Counted from the first letter of the stretch, positions 25,642 through 34,597 are shown. The stretch: 64,000 nt of DNA from Chthonomonas sp. UBA2785 (GCA_002352215.1 DEIB01000052.1:1343-65342), one strand, 5' to 3'. Program-made: numbers and translations. Notes: generated from the sequence alone by a model not told the origin.

Positions 25642-27465
25642 CTATTTGAACCGAACTTCATCAAAGAAGAACGTCAACGGGCGACCCGCCCCCGCCACCG
25701 TGAACACAAATCCCGTCTTCACCCGGCTGAGATCCTTGCCGCGCAGGTCGATGGTGTAGCGCTTCCACTCCCGGGTCAGCGTGACTTCGAGTTGCCCTCG
25801 GCCCGTGTCGGGGTACTTCTTATCGTTCCCCAGGATCCCGAACTCCACCTTCAGTTTCTCGCCCCCGGCCTCGCCGCGCATCCAAAACTCCAGCTCCTTC
25901 GCCCCGGTCAGGTTCAGCCCCTGCGGCTGGTCCCCCCAGTCGTTCGGCGGGAACTGGCAGGCCACCCCCGCCCAGCCCCCGGCACTCGAGTAGGTCACCT
26001 TAGCGCAGGCGGCCCCGGCTTGCGGGCGATCGTTCCAGTCCCAGTCCACGGTCAGGCCACCGGCGTGGCCCATCCAGCCGGAGGGCGCAAACGCCATGTC
26101 CGCCGCGCCGTTGGCGTAGACCACCAGCGGGAGGTCGGCCTTCACGCCCGTTTCCACGCGCACCGGCCCTTCCACAAAGATCGGCACGTTGGCCACCGCC
26201 GCCCCGCCCGCTTCATCAAAGACATAGGCGAAGATGCGGTAGCCACCCCCCGAATCCGGCATTCGGAACGTCGCCGTCGTGTTCGTCGAGCTCACCAGCG
26301 CCCCCGGGTAGCTCTCGGGCACGGCTTCGTCGCGCCCGGCCGTCAGGCGTTCGCGGCCCTCGGCCGTCATGATCCACTGCACCTTCAGCGCGCGGCCTTC
26401 GGGGTCACTCGCCGCCAGCGTGGCCCGCACGGTTTGGCCTTGGCGCAGGCGGTCGGCCTGGTCCACTGCCAGTTTGGTGATGCGCGGCACCAGATTGGGT
26501 CGGGCCTTGCCGGTGTAGAACTCGGCCATCACTTGCGCGGATTCCAGCGGTGCCCCGTTGGGCAGAATCATCCCGAACCAGGTGCCCGTTCCCTCCTGCT
26601 TGGTCCCCCACAGGAAGGCATAGGCGCCCAAACACATCCCGGGGTTCTTCACCACCGCGTTCTCATAAGACTTGCGGTAGTGCTCGGCCTTTTCGGTGCT
26701 GGTGGCCTCAATCGGTGCATCCCAGCGGGTCTTGGTCACTTCCCACTGCCCCAAGGGGCCAAACTCGGTGAGCACGTACGGCTTCGTGCCGCCGAGGTCG
26801 GCGTAGCGCTGGGCCAGCGAGGGCGCGCCGCCGTAGCTGTTGATGCCGATGATGTCAATGCTCTTGCAGATGGCGTGGATGTTCTTCACCTTCTCCGGGC
26901 TGATGTCGGCAATCACCGTCATCGTCGGGTGGTTCGGGTCCAGCCGCTTGCTCATTGCGGCGATGTCTTCAACCGCTCGCCACACCGCCGGATCATCCGG
27001 GTGGGCTTCCATCTCGTTGCCAAACGCCCACATCAGCAGCGCGGGGTGGTCTTTGTACTTCTCCACCACCTCGCGGCACATCTCAAACTGCTTCTTCACC
27101 TCGGCGGCGTTGTGGTAGTCGAACCCGCCCGCGTGTTGCAGCCAAATACCAACCGTCACGGAAAGGCCGTCGCGGTGGGCTTCGTCCAGGATCGGGCCGA
27201 GGTTGTCGGCGCCCCAGGTGCGGAACGAGTTCACCCCGGATTCCAGCATCAGTTGCCGATTGCCATTGCCGCCCACACCCCGGATGACGAACGGCTGCCC
27301 ATTCTTGAGCAACTGATACTTACCCGGCCCGCCAACCAACTCAACCTTGCTGGGGGCAGCGGAGGCGGTGGGCGCGTCGCTCGCGGCCACGCAACTGGTG
27401 GGCAACGCCAGCACGCACAGGCCAAGCACCCCCGTCAACCATCGCGAAACGTTTCTCAGCAACAT
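25642..27465 (-). CDS. Secreted GH2/GH5-clan glycanase with C-terminal binding domain
   Basis: A 607-residue exported enzyme. The leader (LTGVLGLCVLALPTSCVA) may be a lipoprotein or Sec signal. The TIM barrel begins at KNGQPFVIRGVGG. Acid/base Glu151 lies in WAFGNEME and nucleophile Glu234 in VLTEFGPLG, the clan A arrangement. Residues about 330-420 form an Ig-like domain. The C-terminal 150 residues (LEFWMRGEAGGEKLKVEFG, then FFFDEVRF) resemble a galactose-binding-like carbohydrate module. A LacI-type palindrome GAAACGTTTC covers codons 4-7. It is divergent from lacI and probably makes oligosaccharides taken up by the 29864-33102 importer. Confidence 0.85.
   Translation of the reverse strand: MLLRNVSRWLTGVLGLCVLALPTSCVAASDAPTASAAPSKVELVGGPGKYQLLKNGQPFVIRGVGGNGNRQLMLESGVNSFRTWGADNLGPILDEAHRDGLSVTVGIWLQHAGGFDYHNAAEVKKQFEMCREVVEKYKDHPALLMWAFGNEMEAHPDDPAVWRAVEDIAAMSKRLDPNHPTMTVIADISPEKVKNIHAICKSIDIIGINSYGGAPSLAQRYADLGGTKPYVLTEFGPLGQWEVTKTRWDAPIEATSTEKAEHYRKSYENAVVKNPGMCLGAYAFLWGTKQEGTGTWFGMILPNGAPLESAQVMAEFYTGKARPNLVPRITKLAVDQADRLRQGQTVRATLAASDPEGRALKVQWIMTAEGRERLTAGRDEAVPESYPGALVSSTNTTATFRMPDSGGGYRIFAYVFDEAGGAAVANVPIFVEGPVRVETGVKADLPLVVYANGAADMAFAPSGWMGHAGGLTVDWDWNDRPQAGAACAKVTYSSAGGWAGVACQFPPNDWGDQPQGLNLTGAKELEFWMRGEAGGEKLKVEFGILGNDKKYPDTGRGQLEVTLTREWKRYTIDLRGKDLSRVKTGFVFTVAGAGRPLTFFFDEVRFK
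27446..27455. promoter_or_regulatory. Predicted LacI operator inside the glycanase 5' coding region
   Basis: Exact GAAACGTTTC palindrome, 10-19 bases into the glycanase reading frame. The same 10 bases occur before lacI (27612) and before the PEP-CTERM gene (34599). A repressor here would block elongation from the minus-strand promoter. Confidence 0.6.
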
Positions 27466-27485
27466 GGCGGCACCTTACCCGGCCT

Positions 27486-27499
27486 ATAGCTAGAGCTAT
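27486..27499. repeat. Short inverted repeat upstream of the glycanase
   Basis: ATAGCT-AG-AGCTAT, a 6+2+6 inverted repeat 21-34 bases before the glycanase start. It could be part of a promoter or a second protein-binding site. There is no other evidence for function. Confidence 0.3.
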
Positions 27500-27611
27500 C
27501 AAGTCCAAATCGCTACACGGACGCACTTTCCCCGAGAATTTTTCGCCCCGGCAAAAAAAGTGTGGCAATTTGCGGAGACCTCCTGCAATAATCACCCCCA
27601 CGAAGGGTTGA

Positions 27612-27621
27612 GAAACGTTTC
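27612..27621. promoter_or_regulatory. Predicted autoregulatory LacI operator
   Basis: Exact GAAACGTTTC ending 12 bases before the lacI start codon, placed where transcription or ribosome loading would start. Central CG and perfect symmetry fit the LacI family. An AATAAT box lies about 20 bases upstream at 27587-27592. Confidence 0.65.
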
Positions 27622-27633
27622 GGAGAACCAGCA

Positions 27634-28659
27634 ATGGCCGCCACTATCAAGGATATCGCCAAGCAACTGAACATTTCGGTCAGTACGGTCAGCTACGCGC
27701 TGAACGGCGGGCCGCGTTCGGTGCCGGATGATATCCGCGAGAGCGTCCTGCGCGTGGCTAAGGAACTCAACTACCGCCCGAACCGCGTGGCGCGGTCCAT
27801 GGTTACGGGCAAGAGCGACACCATTGGTGTCGTCCCGCCCGAAGTCACGGACAACGTCTTCCTCAGCCCCTATCTCCACCTGGCCCTCAACGGCATCATC
27901 AACGAAGCCGGCCGCCAGCACCAAGACGTTCTCCTCTTTACGCGCTGCAGCGAAGTGGACCGCGATGAGCTTGCTTCCATCCTGGTGGACGGGCGCGTGG
28001 ATGGCGTGATCTTCATTGCCCCGCACTTTAGTGAGAAGTCGGTGGAGCTCGCCGCTTCCCTGCACTCCCCGTGCGCCACTGTCTCCGGGGTGCCGCTGGA
28101 TGGCGTTTTGTCGTTCTCGGTGGATAACGAATCGGGCGTGGCCAGCGCCATGGGCCACCTCTATGAGCTCGGCCACCGCAAGATCGCCCACATCGCGGGC
28201 CGCCTGGACATGCAGGACGCCCTCGTGCGCTTGCAGGCGTACCAAGCGTTTCTGCGCAATCACCACATCTCGTACCGCGAGGAGTGGGTGGGCATGGGGC
28301 AGTTCACCATCGAGGGTGGCCGACGGGCCATGGCGCAGTTGCTTACGCTCCCCGAACCGCCGACTGCCGTCTTCTGCGCCAATGACGAAATGGCCCTGGG
28401 CGCCTTGTTCGAAGCCCACAGCCGCCAAGTGCGGGTGCCAGAAGATATCAGCATCGTCGGCTTCGACATGACGCCCGGGAGCGAGAACGTCTATCCCGGC
28501 CTCACCACCGTTCGCCAACCCATCGGCGAACTCAGCGCCGCCGCCGTCCGCGCCCTTAAGGCCCTCATTGACGGCAAAGAGCCGCAAGAACCCACCGTTT
28601 TCCAGACCGAACTTATCATTCGTCAATCGACTACTTGTCCAAAGGAGCACAAATCATGA
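27634..28659 (+). CDS. LacI-family transcriptional repressor of the beta-glucan locus
   Basis: A 341-residue LacI/GalR regulator. The helix-turn-helix is at residues 5-25 (IKDIAKQLNISVSTVSYALN) and the hinge helix reads RPNRVARSMVTG. The sensor domain contains DTIGVVPPEV, RVDGVIFIAPHF and the C-terminal VSIVGFDMTP-like segment. The stop codon overlaps the pseudopilin start as ATGA. An exact palindrome lies 13-22 bases before its own start. The same palindrome lies in the divergent glycanase gene and, doubled, before the PEP-CTERM gene at the end of the locus, so it probably controls the whole block to 35400. Confidence 0.95.
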   Translation: MAATIKDIAKQLNISVSTVSYALNGGPRSVPDDIRESVLRVAKELNYRPNRVARSMVTGKSDTIGVVPPEVTDNVFLSPYLHLALNGIINEAGRQHQDVLLFTRCSEVDRDELASILVDGRVDGVIFIAPHFSEKSVELAASLHSPCATVSGVPLDGVLSFSVDNESGVASAMGHLYELGHRKIAHIAGRLDMQDALVRLQAYQAFLRNHHISYREEWVGMGQFTIEGGRRAMAQLLTLPEPPTAVFCANDEMALGALFEAHSRQVRVPEDISIVGFDMTPGSENVYPGLTTVRQPIGELSAAAVRALKALIDGKEPQEPTVFQTELIIRQSTTCPKEHKS

Positions 28660-29510
28660 TCAATAAACGTTCAGCCTTTACGCTGATTGAACTACTTGTT
28701 GTCATCGCGATCATCGCGATCTTGGCCGCGATCCTGTTCCCGGTTTTTGCCCGGGCCAAGACGGCGGCGAAGAAGATCCAATCGACTTCGAACATGAAGC
28801 AGATCCTCACGGCCTTCCAGCTGTACGTGGGTGACTACGACGACATGTATCCGAAGCGCGGCACCATGAATGGAAACGGCCAATCCTGGGCGACCGGCAG
28901 CTGCAGCGTGGAGCAATGGGGATGCCCGACCTGGGACAAGGTGCTCTACCCGTATCAGAAGAACTACCAACTGTTCGAATCGTCCCTCGACCGCTCCCCC
29001 AAGAAGCCGTCGAACCTTGGCGAAGTCAAGCGCTCCTACCGCGTGGCCAGCAACCTGATCCGTGGCGTGGGCGGCGTGAACACCTGGGGCGGTACGACCG
29101 AAACCCCGGTGACGGTCTACTCCACCACCTCGATCTCCGTGCCCGCCGAGAGCATCATGCTGACCGAGCAACGCAACGAAGGCCAGTTCTACACCTGGGA
29201 TTCGTGGATTTGGTCCACGTTCTGGGAGCACTGGGTATGGGGCGCGGGTTCCAGCAACACGCTTTCATACAAGGACGTGAACCCGAACCAACTGTGGTCC
29301 GGCATTGACTACGATTCCGGCAACGGCACCGCCAACTTTGGCTTCGCCGATACGCACGTCAAGTCCGTACCGCGCGGCTTCCTGTTCCGCGGTTACCGCC
29401 AGTCCACGGGTGTGGGCCAACCGGAAAACCCGGCCCTCAAGGGCGTCTGCCTCGATGCGGACGACTTTGGCGGCGGCACGCCGGACAACGACTGCCCGCT
29501 GCCGCAGTAA
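28656..29510 (+). CDS. Type II pseudopilin-like protein, sugar-locus type
   Basis: A 284-residue protein starting MINKRSAFTLIELLVVIAI: prepilin leader with cleavage before Phe and Glu5 conserved, then AAILFPVFARAKTAAKKIQS. The C-terminal half contains FGFADTHVKSVPRG, as in the H-x-DG pseudopilin group common beside sugar genes in Planctomycetes-like and Armatimonadota genomes. The ribosome site AAAGGAG is strong. It is translationally coupled to lacI. A terminator-like hairpin follows. Its function is unknown; a surface fibre or secretion pseudopilin linked to glycan use is inferred from position. Confidence 0.9.
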   Translation: MINKRSAFTLIELLVVIAIIAILAAILFPVFARAKTAAKKIQSTSNMKQILTAFQLYVGDYDDMYPKRGTMNGNGQSWATGSCSVEQWGCPTWDKVLYPYQKNYQLFESSLDRSPKKPSNLGEVKRSYRVASNLIRGVGGVNTWGGTTETPVTVYSTTSISVPAESIMLTEQRNEGQFYTWDSWIWSTFWEHWVWGAGSSNTLSYKDVNPNQLWSGIDYDSGNGTANFGFADTHVKSVPRGFLFRGYRQSTGVGQPENPALKGVCLDADDFGGGTPDNDCPLPQ

Positions 29511-29528
29511 GTCAGCCTCTCCCCCTCA

Positions 29529-29565
29529 GGAGCCATACCGCCTCGGTATGGCTCCGTTCCCTTTT
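29529..29565 (+). terminator. Intrinsic terminator-like hairpin after the pseudopilin
   Basis: A 12-base-pair perfect stem (29529-29540 with 29544-29555, CCT loop) is followed by GTTCCCTTTT. It lies 18 bases after the pseudopilin stop and before the small membrane protein gene. It probably reduces readthrough, giving the first two genes more mRNA than the transporter genes. Confidence 0.7.
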
Positions 29566-29576
29566 GCGCAATTCCC

Positions 29577-29849
29577 ATGAAAAAAGAGATTCCCTCCTGG
29601 GCTGTTATCTCCGCGATCGCGGTGGCCGCGATCATTGGCGTTTTCTTTGTCGTCCGGGCTGCCTCCGGTCCGCCGGAACTCCCGGCCCCCAAGATCAAGG
29701 TGAAGCAGGAAATCCCTGAGCACCTGAAGGGCCACATGACGCCCGAAATGGAAAAGGAGATCCGCGAGCAGACGCAAAAGTACGGCGAGATTGACCCCAA
29801 TGCGCCGGCCAATAGCGGCCCGCCCGCCGGCCCGCCGACCGGTCAGTAA
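29577..29849 (+). CDS. Small single-span membrane protein
   Basis: A 90-residue protein with one N-terminal transmembrane helix (WAVISAIAVAAIIGVFFVV) and a Lys/Glu/Pro-rich tail ending in repeated PPAGPP. No family is recognised. It lies between the pseudopilin and the transporter fusion, 14 bases before the latter, so it is co-transcribed with the importer. An accessory role for the transporter or pseudopilin is a guess. Confidence 0.7.
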   Translation: MKKEIPSWAVISAIAVAAIIGVFFVVRAASGPPELPAPKIKVKQEIPEHLKGHMTPEMEKEIREQTQKYGEIDPNAPANSGPPAGPPTGQ

Positions 29850-29863
29850 CGCAAGAGGTTTCG

Positions 29864-32263
29864 GTGCGCGCGCTCCTGCGACTCTTCGGGGTAACCCTTG
29901 GGCTTGCCCTGGCCACGGGCATCGCCTTTGCCAAGCCCGTTGAACTCCGTCTCGTGGTATGGGAAGGAGACGAAGCGTTGCGCGTGCTCCGCGAGGTCAC
30001 CAAGGACTTCGAGCGGGCCAACCCGAACATCAAGGTCAAGCTCGAGAACGTTGACTATCGCTACTACTTCCAGCGGTTGCTCTCGCAGGTGGCGGGCAAC
30101 ACCGCCCCGGACGTCGCGATCCTCGACCCGCAGAACATGCAGATGTTCGCCAAACGGGGCGCGCTCCGGCCGCTGGATCCGCTGATCGAATCCACTCCCG
30201 GCTTTGCTTTGGGCGACTACTATCCGCCCATCGTCGACATCTTCCGGTATCAGAAGAGTCTCTACGTTCTGCCCCGCGACATCGCCCCCATCGGGCTGAT
30301 CTACTACAACAAACGGCTGTTCAAAGAGGCGGGGCTCGAAGAACCCGACGGCAACTGGACTTGGGATTTTGAGCCGCGCCCCGAACTCGGCAGCCAGTGC
30401 TTCACCTACTGCATGCAGCAGCTCACCCAAAAGGATGAGAAGGGCCGCACGCAGGTGTGGGGATTTGCCCCCTCGTGGACGGGAGCGTGGACGGATACCG
30501 TCGCCCTTTCCAGCGGTGCCCGTTACGTGGACAATCCGGAGTCATTCGATAAGCTCAATTTCACCGATCCCCGGGTGATTCGCGCCTTCGACTGGGTGAC
30601 TGAATTGGCCAACGAGAAGCGATGGCTCCCCAGCCAAAGCGAACTCACGTCGGTGGTGCAGTCCACCGCCGTGGACCTCTTCATCTCGCAGCGCGTGGCG
30701 ATGTACCAGTGCGGAATCTGGGATGTCCCCCGCATCCGCCAGGCCCTGAAGCCCGGTAGCGAGAAGTTCTTTGAGTGGGATATCACCCTCGCCCCCGGCC
30801 ACATCGACCCCGCCACCGGCAAGGTGGTGCGGGCGGCCCCGTCGGGCGGCTCCGGCTACGCCATTCTCAACTCCACCCCCCACCCCGAGGAAGCCTGGAA
30901 GCTCGTCCAATGGATGTCCGGCGAACCCGGCATGAAGGCGATGGCCAAGGCGGGCCTTGCCCAGCCCGCCATCAAGTCGCTGGCGATGGGTCCGGACTGG
31001 ATTCCCGGGCCGGACACCCCGATTGAGCAGCGCTACCCGGCCAACCGCATCGCGACGGACCAAGCCGTGCCGTACGTGGTGCTGCCCCCCACCGCCGACT
31101 ACTGGGGCGAAGTCAGCGGCCTCGTATTCTCCAAGGCGGAATCCATCTATTCCGGCTCGGCTACGGCCGAGCAGGCTCTCACCGAAGGCAACCGCATTGC
31201 CACCGCGCGCCTGGAAACCATTCTCAAAGAAGACCAACTGCCCGCTTTCAATTGGAACATCGGCGGCGTGGTGGGGCTGGCCTTGTTCGCGGCGGCTCTC
31301 GCCTGGGTGTACTTCCCCGAGCGCGGCAAAACCCGCACCAAGGCGGAGAAGGCGGAGGGCCGCACCAGCCTGCTGTTCCTGGCGCCCTGGATCATTGGCA
31401 CCCTGCTGTTCACCGTCGGGCCGATGATTTTCTCGCTCTTGATGAGCTTTGCCAACTGGGACATCATCCAGCCCGCCGAGTGGCGCGGCATGGGCAACTA
31501 TCAAGAAGCCGTCGCGCAGGATGCCCGGTTCTGGCAGACCGTCAAGGTCACGGCTGTTTACACCATTTTTTCGGTACCACTCGGCCTCATCGTTTCGCTT
31601 CTCCTCGCCCTCCTCCTTAACGTGAAGGTCAAGGGGATGCCGGTCTACCGGACGTTCTTCTATCTCCCGGCCCTGGCCAGCGCCGTCGCGTCGTCGCTTA
31701 TATGGCGCAAGGTGTTCCAGCCCGAGGGCGGGCTCCTCAACGTCCTCCTGTTCGGCGCGGATGGGCAGCGCAACTTCCTCGGTCTGGCGTCGTGGCTCGG
31801 CACCGACGGGCAACTCCCCAACTGGCTCGGCAACGAGCAACTCGCCCTCCCGTCGCTCATCATCATGAGCCTGTGGGGCGTGGGCGGCGGCATGGTCATC
31901 CTGCTCGCTGGGCTCCAAGCGATCCCCGATTTCTACTACGAAGCCGCCACCCTCGACGGGGCGGGGCTGTGGCAGAAGTTCAAGGTGGTCACCCTGCCCA
32001 TGGTGTCCCCGGCGCTGTTCTTCACCCTCATCACCGGGGTCATCGGTAGCTTCCAGGTGTTCACTCAAGGGTTCGTGATGACCCAGGGCGGCCCCAACGA
32101 CGCCACCCGGTTCTATATGCTCCATCTGTACGACAACTCCTTTGGGAATCTGCGGATGGGCTACGCCTCGGCGCTCGCGTGGCTGCTTTTCGTGGTGGTG
32201 CTTCTCGTCACCCTGGTGCAGTGGCGCCTCAACAAGCTTGTGTACTACGAGGGGGCGGAATGA
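29864..32263 (+). CDS. Sugar-binding protein fused to MalF-type ABC permease
   Basis: A single 799-residue reading frame. Residues 1-23 form a signal peptide (LGLALATGIAFA). Residues about 25-445 are a family 1 solute-binding protein (VELRLVVWEGDE, TAPDVAILDPQNM, GGSGYAILNSTPHPEEAWKLV). A membrane helix (GVVGLALFAAALAWVYF, about 452-470) leads to a charged linker. Residues about 480-795 are a CUT1 permease with the EAA loop EAATLDGAGLWQKF near 692. The usual separate binding protein is thus tethered to the membrane subunit. The start is GTG after AAGAGG. The next permease overlaps its stop as ATGA. No ATPase is nearby, so a shared MsmX/MalK-type ATPase elsewhere is needed. Confidence 0.9.
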   Translation: MRALLRLFGVTLGLALATGIAFAKPVELRLVVWEGDEALRVLREVTKDFERANPNIKVKLENVDYRYYFQRLLSQVAGNTAPDVAILDPQNMQMFAKRGALRPLDPLIESTPGFALGDYYPPIVDIFRYQKSLYVLPRDIAPIGLIYYNKRLFKEAGLEEPDGNWTWDFEPRPELGSQCFTYCMQQLTQKDEKGRTQVWGFAPSWTGAWTDTVALSSGARYVDNPESFDKLNFTDPRVIRAFDWVTELANEKRWLPSQSELTSVVQSTAVDLFISQRVAMYQCGIWDVPRIRQALKPGSEKFFEWDITLAPGHIDPATGKVVRAAPSGGSGYAILNSTPHPEEAWKLVQWMSGEPGMKAMAKAGLAQPAIKSLAMGPDWIPGPDTPIEQRYPANRIATDQAVPYVVLPPTADYWGEVSGLVFSKAESIYSGSATAEQALTEGNRIATARLETILKEDQLPAFNWNIGGVVGLALFAAALAWVYFPERGKTRTKAEKAEGRTSLLFLAPWIIGTLLFTVGPMIFSLLMSFANWDIIQPAEWRGMGNYQEAVAQDARFWQTVKVTAVYTIFSVPLGLIVSLLLALLLNVKVKGMPVYRTFFYLPALASAVASSLIWRKVFQPEGGLLNVLLFGADGQRNFLGLASWLGTDGQLPNWLGNEQLALPSLIIMSLWGVGGGMVILLAGLQAIPDFYYEAATLDGAGLWQKFKVVTLPMVSPALFFTLITGVIGSFQVFTQGFVMTQGGPNDATRFYMLHLYDNSFGNLRMGYASALAWLLFVVVLLVTLVQWRLNKLVYYEGAE

Positions 32264-33102
32264 ACCCGAAACTCGGCGTCCGGCTCGGCAAAATCGTGGT
32301 GGCCCTGTTGCTGGCCAGCGGGAGCATTGTGTTCCTGCTGCCGTTCTACACCTCGCTGTCCATGTCGCTCAAGACGCCCGAGGAACTGGCCACCACCTCC
32401 GCCTGGAGCTGGCCCCAGCAACCCACATGGAGCAACTACAGCGAGGTCCTCACCAACCCCAACGTCAACTTCCTGCAGTTGTTCCTCAATACGGTCATCA
32501 TCGCCGGCCTGGCGACGATCGGGGTCATCGCTAGCTCCAGTCTGGTGGCGTACGCCTTCGCGAAGATGAAGTTCATGGGCCGAGATCGGCTCTTCGTCAT
32601 CCTGCTCAGCACCATGATGCTGCCCGCCATCGTGACGATGATCCCCACTTACTTCCTCTTCAAAGAGTTGCGGTGGATCAACACCATCCTGCCCCTCACG
32701 GTGCCGGCCTTCTTTGGCGGCGGGGCCTTCAACATTTTTCTCTTGCGCCAGTTCTTCTTGGGCATCCCCAAGGAGCTCGACGAGGCCGCCAAGATCGAGG
32801 GAGCCGGTCACTGGACCATCTACTCCCGCATTGTCATGCCGCTGTCGGGTTCGGCTCTGGCCACCGTCGGCATTTTCTGCTTTATCTACAACTGGCGCGA
32901 CTTTATGGGGCCGCTGATCTACCTCAACGAACCCGAAAAGCAGACCTTGGAGTTGGGTCTGGCCACCTACAACTCCCTGCGCGCCGAACAGTGGCATTTG
33001 CTGATGGCCGGAAGTGTGCTCGTCACGCTGCCGCTCATCGTGATGTTCCTGTTTGGGCAGCGCTATTTCGTCAAGGGCATGGCCCTCAGCGGACTTAAGT
33101 AA
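32260..33102 (+). CDS. Sugar ABC transporter permease (MalG-like, CUT1)
   Basis: A 280-residue permease with about six transmembrane segments (VVALLLASGSIVFLLPFY at the start, LPLIVMFLFGQRYF near the end). The EAA loop reads EAAKIEGAGHWTIYSRIVMP at about residue 175. It should pair with the permease half of the fusion protein. The start overlaps the fusion stop by four bases, and GH1 follows 15 bases later. Expected substrates are beta-linked oligosaccharides, judging by the neighbouring glycosidases. Confidence 0.93.
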   Translation: MNPKLGVRLGKIVVALLLASGSIVFLLPFYTSLSMSLKTPEELATTSAWSWPQQPTWSNYSEVLTNPNVNFLQLFLNTVIIAGLATIGVIASSSLVAYAFAKMKFMGRDRLFVILLSTMMLPAIVTMIPTYFLFKELRWINTILPLTVPAFFGGGAFNIFLLRQFFLGIPKELDEAAKIEGAGHWTIYSRIVMPLSGSALATVGIFCFIYNWRDFMGPLIYLNEPEKQTLELGLATYNSLRAEQWHLLMAGSVLVTLPLIVMFLFGQRYFVKGMALSGLK

Positions 33103-33117
33103 TCGAGCGTTATCAAG

Positions 33118-34527
33118 ATGACATTTGGAAAGAACTTTGTGTGGGGGGCGGCGACGGCCGCGTATCAGGTGGAAGGCGCGGCGGCGCAAGACGGGCGCGG
33201 CCCCTCCGTGTGGGATGCATTCTGCCGCAAGGCCGGCAAAGTCGCCGAAGGCGACACCGGTGACACCGCCTGCGACCACTACCACCGCTACCGAGAAGAC
33301 ATCGCCATGATGCGCGACCTCGGGGTGCAGGCGTATCGGTTTTCCATCTCTTGGTCGCGCGTGTTGCCGGAAGGCACCGGCCGCGTAAACCACCAGGGCA
33401 TGGACTTCTACCACCGGCTGGTGGATGAGCTGCTGCGCAACGGGATCGAACCGTATCCCACCCTGTTCCACTGGGATTACCCGCAGGAGCTTTACCTTCA
33501 GGGTGGCTGGCTGAACCGCGACACGGTGGAGTGGTTTGGCGAGTACGCCGAACTCGTCGGGCGGCAATTGGGCGACCGCGTGAAGAACTGGTGGACGCTG
33601 AACGAGCCCCCCTGCTTCCTCGGCCTTGGCCACGTCAACGGTATTCACGCTCCGGGCTTGCAACTCGATTGGCCGGACTTCTTCCTGGCCACCAAGCATG
33701 CCTTGATGGCGCACGGGCGCTCGGTGCAAGCGCTGCGCGCCACCGCCCCGCAACCTATCGCCATCGGCTACGTCCCCATCAGCCACATCGGCATTCCGGC
33801 TGACGAGTCACCGGAGAACATTGAGGCCGCGCGCGAGTTCACGTTCGGTGTGCCGACGGCGGACCGAACGTTCTGGTACAGCCGGCTCTACCTGGACCCG
33901 GTCGTGCTGGGCGAATGGCCGGAGGAGTGCGTGCGCGTGCTGACCGATCACGGGCCGGAAGTGACGACCGAAGACCTGGCCCTGATGAGCCAGCCCATCG
34001 AGCGGCTCGGCCTCAATTTCTACGCCGCGCCCTACATCCGCCGGGGTGCCGATGGCCGGCCCGAGACCGTGGCGCTGCCGCCGGGGCATCCGCGCTCGGC
34101 TTTCGACTGGCCCGTGACGCCCGAAGGCCTCTATTGGTCGGTGCGATTCCACGAGGAGCGGTACGGCCTGCCGACCATGATCGCCGAGAACGGCCTCAGC
34201 TGCCGGGATTGGGTCTCCGAAGACGGCGCCGTGCACGACCCACAACGTATTGACTATCTTTCGCGCCATCTCAAAGGGCTACACCGAGCGGACGACGAGG
34301 GGTACCAGATTCAGGGCTACTTCCACTGGTCGCTGATGGACAACTTTGAGTGGGCAGAAGGCTATCGGCACCGCTTTGGGCTGATCCACGTGGACTTTGC
34401 CACCCAGAAGCGCACGCCCAAGGATTCAGCGGCGTGGTACGCACAGGTCATTGCCAACAACGGTTTGTCGGCTCCCAAGGCCACGAGCACCCATGCGCTG
34501 GTCGGCACCCGGCCAACTTTGAGCTAA
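33118..34527 (+). CDS. GH1 beta-glucosidase
   Basis: A 469-residue GH1 enzyme hydrolysing beta-glucosides or related disaccharides in the cytoplasm; no signal peptide. MTFGKNFVWGAATAAYQVEG is the family N-terminus. Acid/base Glu163 is in TLNEPP and nucleophile Glu357 in IAENGLS. FHWDYPQEL and DNFEWAEGY are also typical. The length is normal. It would finish oligosaccharides delivered by the importer encoded just upstream. A short terminator-like hairpin follows the stop. Confidence 0.95.
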   Translation: MTFGKNFVWGAATAAYQVEGAAAQDGRGPSVWDAFCRKAGKVAEGDTGDTACDHYHRYREDIAMMRDLGVQAYRFSISWSRVLPEGTGRVNHQGMDFYHRLVDELLRNGIEPYPTLFHWDYPQELYLQGGWLNRDTVEWFGEYAELVGRQLGDRVKNWWTLNEPPCFLGLGHVNGIHAPGLQLDWPDFFLATKHALMAHGRSVQALRATAPQPIAIGYVPISHIGIPADESPENIEAAREFTFGVPTADRTFWYSRLYLDPVVLGEWPEECVRVLTDHGPEVTTEDLALMSQPIERLGLNFYAAPYIRRGADGRPETVALPPGHPRSAFDWPVTPEGLYWSVRFHEERYGLPTMIAENGLSCRDWVSEDGAVHDPQRIDYLSRHLKGLHRADDEGYQIQGYFHWSLMDNFEWAEGYRHRFGLIHVDFATQKRTPKDSAAWYAQVIANNGLSAPKATSTHALVGTRPTLS

Positions 34528-34532
34528 GCGGC

Positions 34533-34553
34533 CCCGTAACTTTGCGGGTTTTT
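34533..34553 (+). terminator. Weak intrinsic terminator after the GH1 gene
   Basis: A six-pair stem (CCCGTA with TGCGGG, one G-U) with an ACTT loop is followed by TTTTT, six bases after the GH1 stop. It separates the importer/GH1 unit from the PEP-CTERM gene, which has its own operators. Confidence 0.5.
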
Positions 34554-34597
34554 GCTAACGACGGACTTTTGGTGGTGTAGAATATCCACAGGTGTTC

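Noticed and set aside
27592..28650. 352-codon minus-strand frame opposite lacI
   Set aside because: The plus strand is a complete LacI regulator; the antisense frame lacks any family feature.
30542..33786. Two long minus-strand frames (527 and 513 codons) opposite the transporter genes
   Set aside because: Rich in His, Gly, Glu and Arg from reverse-complemented hydrophobic codons; no domain or start signal.
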